DNA of 5,684 nt from Oxalobacteraceae bacterium UBA5157 (GTDB lineage Bacteria; Pseudomonadota; Gammaproteobacteria; Burkholderiales; Burkholderiaceae_D), in the NCBI GenBank assembly GCA_002415335.1, contig DHXL01000226.1, positions 1 to 5,684 of the forward strand, in the 5' to 3' direction. This document shows, piece by piece, positions 1 to 5,402 of the stretch. The first letter of the stretch is position 1; each line of letters opens with the position of its first letter. A model generated the notes under the pieces. It worked only from the letters and a program-made list of their open reading frames with translations, ran no database searches and was not told the DNA's origin. The translations under genes and the position numbers were made by a program.

Positions 1-273
1 CGTGGCGTCGGCCGTGCCACTTGCGGACACGACGCTCGCATCCGCAGCGGTTACTTGCACGCCTTGAAAGGTACTGGTATTGGAGAGGCCTTGCACTGCG
101 GTTTGGAACTGCGAAAGGGCTCCCTGGAGGGTTCCAAAACCACTCAGCTTGGCTTGGTAACTCGCTTCTTTTGTTGCGAGCACCGTCAGCGGTTGCTGCT
201 CGATAGTCATCAGCTGGGTGACCATGCTATTGACATCCAGGCCTGAGCCTATACCAGGTGATGAAATACCCAC
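1..273 (-). CDS. fliD: FliD, flagellar filament cap protein (N-terminal 91 codons only)
   Basis: FliD (HAP2) forms the cap at the filament tip and guides insertion of exported flagellin subunits. The visible protein starts MGISSPGIGSGLDVNSMVTQ and continues with an MTIEQQPLTVLATKEASYQ stretch, which is the family's N-terminal signature: a Gly/Ser-rich start, then the GLDVNSMV motif, then the coiled-coil D0 helix. The start is a GTG at 273-271, chosen because a perfect AGGAGG (279-284 on the plus strand) lies 5 nt upstream and because family members start exactly at this MGIS motif. The frame is open to base 1, so the rest of the gene lies outside the window. It follows flaG by 93 nt and has its own sigma-28 promoter in that gap. 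I am sure of the family; completeness cannot be judged. Confidence 0.95.
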   Translation of the reverse strand, partial: MGISSPGIGSGLDVNSMVTQLMTIEQQPLTVLATKEASYQAKLSGFGTLQGALSQFQTAVQGLSNTSTFQGVQVTAADASVVSASGTADAT

Positions 274-307
274 TTGTGCCTCCTGCAGAAAATATCAATG
301 TACTTCA

Positions 308-334
308 TTATCGGCAGCATTAAACCGGACTTTA
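308..334 (-). promoter_or_regulatory. Sigma-28 (FliA) promoter of fliD
   Basis: Read on the minus strand, TAAAGTCC, an 11-nt spacer and GCCGATAA match the enterobacterial FliA consensus TAAAGTTT-N11-GCCGATAA. The -10 is identical, six of eight -35 positions match, and the spacer length is exact. The expected transcription start, about 7 nt beyond the -10, falls near 301. That leaves a leader of roughly 28 nt containing the AGGAGG site before the GTG start of fliD. It lies wholly in the flaG-fliD gap, so fliD can be expressed as a late flagellar gene independently of flaG. Confidence 0.9.
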
Positions 335-366
335 GGAGGCGATTTACCTCGTTATTCCAGCGTGCT

Positions 367-744
367 TCAGGCTTTTTGCTTAATGAGCAAGCCATGTTGC
401 CCCAAGTCGAGCGCTTTCGCGATTTCCAAGACCTCTTGTGAGGGCATTTGGCGCAAGACCTCTTTGGTTTTCTGATCGACTACCTTGACAATCGTCTGAT
501 TGCTATCGGAATCGACTGAAAATTCCACGGACTGGTTCTTCTCTTGCAGTATTTTGTTAATGCTCTGAACGGCTTGCGCCAATTGCCCCAAACTCGGAAC
601 CGGCGCCGGTTGTTGCACGGCAGCGGGTACCGCCACTTCCACGGGCGCGGCAACTGCTTTGGCAGCCACAACCGACTGCGCTCCATTTATGCTCTTCTCT
701 GTCGGTGCAGATTGAGCCACATTACCAATCGGTCGGATATCCAT
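367..744 (-). CDS. flaG: FlaG family flagellar protein
   Basis: FlaG is a small, usually non-essential flagellar protein. In several polarly flagellated bacteria its loss lengthens filaments, and its exact role is not settled. The 125-residue product has a poorly conserved Ala/Val/Pro-rich N-terminal half (about 1-55) and a conserved C-terminal FlaG domain (about 60-125). In that domain I see VEFSVDSDSNQTIVKVVD, then KEVLRQMPSQEVLEIAKAL, matching the family pattern of hydrophobic strands followed by an (I/L)RQ(I/M)P motif and a helix. Length is typical. The ATG at 744-742 is preceded by GGAGG (750-754) at a 5-nt spacing. The gene sits between fliC and fliD, the usual position. The fliC terminator lies just upstream and I see no sigma-28 promoter of its own, so expression may depend on readthrough from fliC or an unrecognised promoter. 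Confidence 0.93.
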   Translation of the reverse strand: MDIRPIGNVAQSAPTEKSINGAQSVVAAKAVAAPVEVAVPAAVQQPAPVPSLGQLAQAVQSINKILQEKNQSVEFSVDSDSNQTIVKVVDQKTKEVLRQMPSQEVLEIAKALDLGQHGLLIKQKA

Positions 745-763
745 GATGACCTCCGTAAAGGGG

Positions 764-794
764 AAAAACCCGGCCGTCGAAGACCGGCCGGGTT
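764..794 (-). terminator. Intrinsic terminator after fliC
   Basis: On the minus strand AACCCGGCC (arm at 786-794) pairs perfectly with GGCCGGGTT (arm at 767-775). The inner GTC/GAC bases can extend the stem with a one-base bulge. The 3' arm runs into TTTTT (764-768). This is a strong rho-independent terminator between fliC and flaG. It should make flagellin mRNA largely monocistronic and leave flaG with reduced readthrough. The flaG ribosome-binding site starts only about 10 nt after the T-run. Confidence 0.9.
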
Positions 795-816
795 ATTAAG
801 GCACGCTAACCGCTAC

Positions 817-3123
817 TTAGCGGAGCAGTGCCAGTACGCCGTTCGGCAGCGAGTTCGCTTGTGCAAGCATCGCCGTACCTGCTTGTTGCAGGATTTGACC
901 ACGGGTCAGTGCAGCTGTTGTTGCAGCAAAGTCCGTATCCTGAATCCGGCTGCGCGATGCAGTCAGATTCTCAGACGTGGTTTGCAAGCTGGTCACAACC
1001 GATGCGAAACGGTTTTGATAGGCGCCGAGCGAAGCACGGGAGCTGTTGACCGTGGCGATCGCACCGTCAATAACGGACAGTGCCGCACTCGCCCCTGCTG
1101 CGGTTGAGACGTTCACCCCTGACAGGGCGTTCACCGAAGACACTGCGGTTGCGGTGGTTTGGCCGGTGGTCAAACCAGCATTCGCCGAACCTGCGCCCCC
1201 TACCACGACCCCGTCTGCGCCAGTGCTGGTCAGCGTGACCATGCCGTGGTTGGCGGAACTAGCAGATGCAGTTACTGCTTGCATTCCCAGTTGGGCGGCA
1301 GACAAACCAGTTTGCCCAGCTAGTGCGGTTTGGGTGGCTACGGCTGTCGCTGCATCAGTTGCTGTGCCGGTTGTGACGATTGCCAAACTATTGGTGCTGC
1401 CCGCGACGTAGGACACGACGCCCGTTGCTGCATTGGAAGTAGCGGTTCCGTTAACGGCAGCGCCACCCGTGGCCGTTGCCAGTGCGGTATTCAGCGCAAG
1501 AGCTAATTGTTGACCACTGTATTGGGCGCCGTTAGAAGCTTGCTTACCCAAGATACCCGCATTAAGGGCAAAGCCAGCGGCGTTGGCCGTTGCTATTGTC
1601 GAGGTTGCTGCAATGGCCGCCTGCGTACTGGTCACACCCGCAGTCACATCGGCAGCCGTTCTGACGGCAGTAACCGCAAGAGTGGAAGCACCTACTGACG
1701 AGGTAAGTACCGCTCCAGCTGCAGTGAATTGCGTGGTGCCAAGCGCGTTGTAGGCAGCGGCGAAGTTTGCCGCATCGGTAGCAGCGACTCCGGTGGCGAG
1801 TAAATTAATGGTGCCTACGTTAGTGGTGGTAGATGCGATTGTGTAGGTGCTGCCTGCAGTCAATGTACCAATGGTAAGTGTGGAGCCCAAAGCGGATGAT
1901 GTCGCTGCAGTTGCCGTAGTATTTGCTGCGGTACCAAGGGCTACTGCACCCACGCTGACACCGTTTGCCGTCAAGGCACCGGCGGCAAGCGTACCGCCAG
2001 CAAAGGAGGGAGCGGCACCAAAAGCGCCAGCTGTAATTACACTGCCTGCGACTGCTACAGAGGCCTTCGCACCTACATTAGCCGTTGCCAAGCCGGTCTG
2101 GGCAAGGAAGGTGGCTTTGGCCGTGGCTCCGGTGGCGGCATCGGCCGCCGTGCCATTCATGGCGATGTTGATGTCACGCCCATCTGCGGCGGTCAGGGTC
2201 AACGCGCCGGTGGCGGCGTCGGCAGCTGCCGTCACGCCGGTTTGGGTGGAAGCCTGGTTGATGGCTGCGGCCACGTTTGCGCCCTGACCCGCAGCAGTTC
2301 CGCCTGCGGCGACTGCGCCGATGCTGATGCCGTTGACCGAGAAGGTGCCGGATGCGATGGCGGTGAATGTAGTTGCTGCGGCTCCCGCGACGCTATTGGA
2401 GTTCGCCGTTGCAGTGACGCCGGAAAGTGAAGAAACCGCATTGATTGCCACTGCGGCTTGGATGGCGCTGGCGCTGCTCATGCCACCACCTGTGCCTGCG
2501 GTGGATGCACCGACTTGCTGACCATTCAAGGTCAGGTCGCCGGCAGCCAATGCGCCAGTGGTTGCCGTGCCAAGCGCGGTGGCCGTCGATGTGGTTCCTG
2601 CAGAACCCAATGCGCTGATACGAGCACTGGAAATCGCGGCGATCTTGATGCTGTCATTGGACGTGTTGTTGGCACCGACCTGGAAGCTCTGTGCAGTGAA
2701 CGAGCCGTCCAGCAGCTTCACGCCGTTGAAAGAGGAGTTGCTTGAAACGCGGTCGATTTCTGCTGCGAGCGACTGAACTTCATTGTTGATCGAAGCGCGG
2801 TCAGATGCCGAATTGGTTGCGTTGGCGGCCTGCACTGACAGGTCGCGCATACGTTGCAAGTTAGTGCCGATTTGGGCAAGATCGCCCTCAGCGGTCTGCG
2901 CCAGCGAGATGCCGTCGTTGGCGTTGCGTGCTGCCTGGTCGGAGCCGTTGATCTGGGATGTCATCCGCTCGCTAATGGCGAGACCGGCGGCGTCGTCTTT
3001 GGCGCTATTGATGCGCAAGCCGGAAGACAGGCGCTGCAACGCGGTGGTCAGTGAAGATTGCGATGTGGAGAGATTGCGTTGCGCATTGAGCGAAGCAATA
3101 TTGGTATTAATAAATGAAGCCAT
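817..3123 (-). CDS. fliC: Flagellin FliC, enlarged (768 aa)
   Basis: This is the filament subunit, exported by the flagellar type III apparatus. Residues 1-170 form the conserved D0/D1 N-terminus, with MASFINTNIASLNAQRNL, RLSSGLRINSAKDDAAGLAI, the NANDGISLAQTAEGDL stretch, RMRDLSVQAANATNS and SFNGVKLLDG. Residues about 672-768 form the C-terminal D1/D0 with SRIQDTDFA and a terminal NSLPNGVLALLR. The central 500 residues are variable, very rich in Ala, Thr and Gly, and lack Cys and Trp. They contain repeated Flagellin_IN-like modules with an NGxxxG core (described separately). Flagellins are commonly about 270-500 aa, so this one is large because of the surface-exposed middle. The ATG is supported by AGGAGA at 3129-3134 with a 5-nt spacing, and by family alignment. 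A sigma-28 promoter lies upstream and a strong terminator downstream. A six-base inverted repeat (CGCTAA/TTAGCG, 804-822) spans the stop codon. Confidence 0.98.
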   Translation of the reverse strand: MASFINTNIASLNAQRNLSTSQSSLTTALQRLSSGLRINSAKDDAAGLAISERMTSQINGSDQAARNANDGISLAQTAEGDLAQIGTNLQRMRDLSVQAANATNSASDRASINNEVQSLAAEIDRVSSNSSFNGVKLLDGSFTAQSFQVGANNTSNDSIKIAAISSARISALGSAGTTSTATALGTATTGALAAGDLTLNGQQVGASTAGTGGGMSSASAIQAAVAINAVSSLSGVTATANSNSVAGAAATTFTAIASGTFSVNGISIGAVAAGGTAAGQGANVAAAINQASTQTGVTAAADAATGALTLTAADGRDINIAMNGTAADAATGATAKATFLAQTGLATANVGAKASVAVAGSVITAGAFGAAPSFAGGTLAAGALTANGVSVGAVALGTAANTTATAATSSALGSTLTIGTLTAGSTYTIASTTTNVGTINLLATGVAATDAANFAAAYNALGTTQFTAAGAVLTSSVGASTLAVTAVRTAADVTAGVTSTQAAIAATSTIATANAAGFALNAGILGKQASNGAQYSGQQLALALNTALATATGGAAVNGTATSNAATGVVSYVAGSTNSLAIVTTGTATDAATAVATQTALAGQTGLSAAQLGMQAVTASASSANHGMVTLTSTGADGVVVGGAGSANAGLTTGQTTATAVSSVNALSGVNVSTAAGASAALSVIDGAIATVNSSRASLGAYQNRFASVVTSLQTTSENLTASRSRIQDTDFAATTAALTRGQILQQAGTAMLAQANSLPNGVLALLR
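1288..2583 (-). repeat. Degenerate protein-level repeats in the FliC variable domain (Flagellin_IN-like)
   Basis: Three FliC segments share the pattern 'L-A-x-G-x-L/F-x-x-NG-x-x-(V/I)-GA': LAAGDLTLNGQQVGA near residues 182-196, IASGTFSVNGISIGA near 247-260, and LAAGALTANGVSVGA near 369-383. The second continues with an AAAINQA helix, a TGV, an NGTAADAATG stretch and AQTGLATA. A second copy of that tail appears near residues 532-602 (NGTATSNAATG, then GTATDAAT and GQTGLSAA). So the third head and the second tail are separated by about 130 extra residues. The repeats are diverged in both protein and DNA and were recognised by eye only. They resemble the IN motif modules known in large flagellins and FliD, probably forming outer D2/D3-like domains. 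Confidence 0.65.
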
Positions 3124-3156
3124 TTTATTCTCCTAGATTTCTGGGTCCGATCAATC

Positions 3157-3177
3157 ACGGCTGGTTGGCCGTCAACC
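3157..3177 (-). other. Overlapping hairpins in the fliC leader
   Basis: In the fliC mRNA leader, about 35-55 nt before the start codon, two short stems share bases. GGTTG/CAACC pairs 3173-3177 with 3163-3167, and ACGGC/GCCGT pairs 3168-3172 with 3157-3161. They cannot both form. Each is only 5 bp, so this may be chance, but flagellin leaders are often post-transcriptionally regulated. Confidence 0.35.
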
Positions 3178-3221
3178 TTGGTGCGCCCCATTCTTCGAGG
3201 CGTGTTACCGCAGTTGAACTT

Positions 3222-3248
3222 TTATCGGTTGGTAATCGAGAAAGTTTA
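3222..3248 (-). promoter_or_regulatory. Sigma-28 (FliA) promoter of fliC
   Basis: On the minus strand TAAACTTT, an 11-nt spacer and ACCGATAA match the FliA consensus at seven of eight -35 positions and seven of eight -10 positions, with exact spacing. The predicted start near 3215 gives a 5' leader of roughly 90 nt, much longer than that of fliD. No other flagellar promoter is evident in the gap. This makes fliC a late-class gene, expressed once FlgM is exported. Confidence 0.92.
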
Positions 3249-3488
3249 GTGCTGGAGGTTGGCGTTTGGTCTCGCGCGGCGCACCGACAAGGTTGGTCTC
3301 ATACTCCTTATGCGGCAGCATTTGTCAAAACTTGAGACCCTTTCAAACAATTTGGCCAACTATTTTTTATGTTAATAATTTCATTAAAATCAATTACTTG
3401 CGTAAGAATCTATTGAGCATATGTCCCGCGTGAAGAAATATCTTCCTGATTGCTCATTTTTTCATTTTCAGCGGTCGTCCTGATTGTC
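3249..3488. other. Gene-free stretch upstream of the fliC promoter, AT-rich core
   Basis: No credible gene is seen between the fliC promoter and the terminator of the upstream unit; frames are short and broken on both strands. Bases 3361-3400 contain only 5 G/C in 40, and 3341-3420 only 19 in 80, far below the surroundings. Such tracts upstream of promoters often act as UP-like elements or bind nucleoid proteins. GGTCTC occurs at 3268-3273 and 3295-3300, with the inverse GAGACC at 3334-3339. The 9-mer TCCTGATTG occurs at 3444-3452 and 3478-3486. TTGGCCAA (3352-3359) is a perfect palindrome. None of these matches a regulator site I can name. Confidence 0.5.
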
Positions 3489-3519
3489 AAAACGGCACAT
3501 CGAGCAGTTTCAATGCGCC
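3489..3519 (-). terminator. Likely intrinsic terminator after the small ORF
   Basis: On the minus strand GGCGCAT (3513-3519) pairs with ATGTGCC (3494-3500) over 7 bp, including one G-U pair. The loop is 12 nt, and the stem is followed by GTTTT (3489-3493). The stem is weaker than the fliC terminator and the T-run is short. It begins 2 nt after the stop codon of the 59-codon ORF, where the end of an operon would be expected. It would also keep upstream transcription out of fliC. Confidence 0.6.
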
Positions 3520-3521
3520 AT

Positions 3522-3701
3522 TTAGTCATTTTTACCGGGCGCGGATAGCGGCGGATTGATGATTTGTGCGCCGACCGGCGGGATGAGTTCTGGCACGTGC
3601 CGCAAAACGGTCACCATCCAGCGTAATGTGGGATCTACTTCGGCGCGGCGTGAGTTCTCGTGAAAATGAAATGCGTGCGGCGCCGGCAGGGCGGTTGGCA
3701 T
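3522..3701 (-). CDS. Small protein of 59 aa, unrecognised; candidate peptide partner of the upstream enzymes
   Basis: The ORF runs from ATG 3701-3699 to TAA 3524-3522. An in-frame TAA five codons before the ATG fixes the start. The product begins MPTALPAPHAFHFHENSRR, has a hydrophobic middle with DPTLRWMVTVLRHVPELIPP, and ends in SAPGKND. It has ten prolines, four histidines, one lysine, one tryptophan and no cysteine. There is no signal peptide or clear membrane helix. I do not recognise the family. Support comes from position: it begins 47 nt after the PLP-enzyme stop with no terminator between, and a terminator starts 2 nt after its stop. About 64% of its third codon positions are G/C. Against it, no good Shine-Dalgarno is visible. 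A competing 68-codon frame (3738-3532) over the same DNA is Arg-rich and looks like a shadow. It could be a modified-peptide precursor, a small accessory subunit, or non-coding. Confidence 0.5.
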   Translation of the reverse strand: MPTALPAPHAFHFHENSRRAEVDPTLRWMVTVLRHVPELIPPVGAQIINPPLSAPGKND

Positions 3702-3748
3702 CGCGGCCGTTATTTACGGTGAGACCCGACAGGGCCATCCCATATCAT

Positions 3749-5356
3749 CTATTTTTCAATACGGACCAGCATTGCTGCTTTGTCCAGCGCCGCTAAAGCT
3801 CTATTAATCACCGCAGCGGCATGGCGGCCATTTTGTGCGGTCGCTTCTGTGATCAATCGCGTGCTGGCGCATAGACGCAACGCGCTGACCGGCACGCCGG
3901 CACGTGTGCCGCAGGCGGCCGGCTGCCCCAATTGGCAACGTAACGCCAACACGTCACCGGCAGATTCCGTGATGGCAAAGCCATGCTGGCCGCGCAGGTC
4001 GGCTTGCAGCAACCGATAGACTTGCATGGTTTCTGCGCGCGTCAAAGGCAGCTTCCCGGCCTCTGTTGCCGGATGGTAAAGCAGGAAAGGAAAAATGGTC
4101 TGGATGTGATCCCAACCCGTAGCCTCGGCCAGCGGGCGCCGGTCCGGTTGCGGCACCGGCAACGGTTCGAACAGGGGATCGCTGCGCAGGCGATGTTGAA
4201 CCGCCTGCGCGAAAGCCTGAAGAAAGCTTGCGATCTCCGCGTCCGGTATCGCGCGAAACGCCCGCAGTTCTTCCAGAGCCGCTTCCCAGCGCAGCAATAG
4301 ACCGAAATTGGCGACATGATCGAGCGAGCCGGCCGCAGTCCAGTGCGGGGACCAATCGGCGCGGCAGCAGTAGGCTTTTAACGCGTTCGGGAACGGCTTT
4401 CCGCGCAGCCGCAAGGCGATGGGCGCGGGGATCAGCAGCGCGCCTGAAAACGTCGGCCCGGTCAGGAATTTGGAGCCGGTCAATGCCACCATCCAGCCGT
4501 GCTCGAGATAGGCGCGCAGCGTCGGCGACGCGATGCGGAACTGACAGGCGTCGACCAGGACGTCGAGCGTGTCCGGCATCCGCCTGTGCAGTGCCGCGAC
4601 AAACGCCGGGCTGGGTGCAATCATGCCGGTCTTGGACAGGTCGACCAGGATCAGGAGAACGCGCTGCCCAATGGCAGCCGCCTTGGTCACCAAGGCTTCA
4701 AAGTCGGCATCGACATCGGCTGCCGGGCGTGGTGTTCCATCCGGTCGGCGAATCGGCACGCTGACGACTTCGGTCGTGCCGTCGCCGGCGATGGCGCTGC
4801 CTTCGATGACCGATTCGCCGAGTGCGGTGCGGCTGCTGAAATGCCGGCCGGCCAAGGCTGCCGGAACACCGCTGCCGGTCTCCGCCGCATCGATCATCAC
4901 GACCAGCGTGGGCATCGATGCGCCGTGACTGGCGAGCTGGGCCGAGATCAGGTGAAGGTCGGTGCCCGATGCGGCGAAGGCTACTTCGAGACCGGGAAGG
5001 TCGGAGACGTCACACAATCGAAGCAATTCTGCACGAACGCGGTTGAGTTCGCGGGCGTGACTGGCTGCATGCGGCTCCCTGCCGACCTCGACCAGAAGCC
5101 GGCGGCGGAGCTGGTCGGCGGCAGCATAGCCCGCCTCGGAAATGATCGACGCGGTGGAAGAGCCGAAAGCCAGCAGCGTCGCGTCGGGAACCGGTCGGCA
5201 GCCATACTTGTTCATGCCGTGCTGCGGGTCGAGCAGGACGCGGGCATCGCCGCCGGACACCAGCAATTGCGCGGTGGGGCCGATCGCAGGTTCGATGCTC
5301 GCGTACGCCGCGCGTTGCGGAGCTTGTGCGGCGCGCTCAACTTTGATAGTCGTCAT
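3749..5356 (-). CDS. PLP-dependent enzyme, fold type I, aminotransferase class V-like
   Basis: The 535-residue product has the layout of a fold-type-I pyridoxal-phosphate enzyme such as the class V aminotransferase, cysteine desulfurase and kynureninase group. In order, I see an HGMNKYGC motif (46-53), FGSSTASIIS (64-73), ASGTDLHLI (129-137) which fits the phosphate-binding turn before a helix, DACQFR (269-274) with the Asp expected to contact the pyridine nitrogen, and LTGSKFLTGPTFSG (292-305) with Lys296 as the probable Schiff-base lysine. Substrate and reaction cannot be told. It is longer than the usual roughly 400 aa, with extra sequence mainly in the middle (about 165-240) and C-terminus. 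I chose ATG 5356-5354 because an upstream in-frame ATG at 5455 would overlap the ATP-grasp gene by 53 nt and add an Arg/Ala/Cys-rich tail that looks non-coding. The Shine-Dalgarno is weak. It follows the ATP-grasp gene by 48 nt. Confidence 0.82.
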   Translation of the reverse strand: MTTIKVERAAQAPQRAAYASIEPAIGPTAQLLVSGGDARVLLDPQHGMNKYGCRPVPDATLLAFGSSTASIISEAGYAAADQLRRRLLVEVGREPHAASHARELNRVRAELLRLCDVSDLPGLEVAFAASGTDLHLISAQLASHGASMPTLVVMIDAAETGSGVPAALAGRHFSSRTALGESVIEGSAIAGDGTTEVVSVPIRRPDGTPRPAADVDADFEALVTKAAAIGQRVLLILVDLSKTGMIAPSPAFVAALHRRMPDTLDVLVDACQFRIASPTLRAYLEHGWMVALTGSKFLTGPTFSGALLIPAPIALRLRGKPFPNALKAYCCRADWSPHWTAAGSLDHVANFGLLLRWEAALEELRAFRAIPDAEIASFLQAFAQAVQHRLRSDPLFEPLPVPQPDRRPLAEATGWDHIQTIFPFLLYHPATEAGKLPLTRAETMQVYRLLQADLRGQHGFAITESAGDVLALRCQLGQPAACGTRAGVPVSALRLCASTRLITEATAQNGRHAAAVINRALAALDKAAMLVRIEK

Positions 5357-5402
5357 GGCGGAGCGATCTTCACTGTCGGATGCGCATGCAGGAATCGGGT
5401 TC

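Noticed and set aside
335..366. Small GAGG/CCTC hairpin after flaG as a terminator
   Set aside because: Only a 4-bp stem with no T-run following, so no terminator is called for flaG.
1046..2287. Plus-strand Ala/Val/Pro-rich frames inside fliC (1046-1411 and 1847-2287)
   Set aside because: They are complements of the Ala/Thr/Gly-rich flagellin codons. The flagellin frame is continuous and has conserved termini.
3413..3460. A 15-codon minus-strand ORF (MSNQEDISSRGTYAQ)
   Set aside because: Too short, no ribosome-binding site, and it lies beyond the operon terminator in AT-rich DNA.
3532..3738. Minus-strand 68-codon ORF
   Set aside because: It overlaps the 59-codon ORF in another frame, is Arg-rich with lower G/C at third positions (about 54%), and has no Shine-Dalgarno. 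It is kept only as the alternative to be excluded by conservation analysis.
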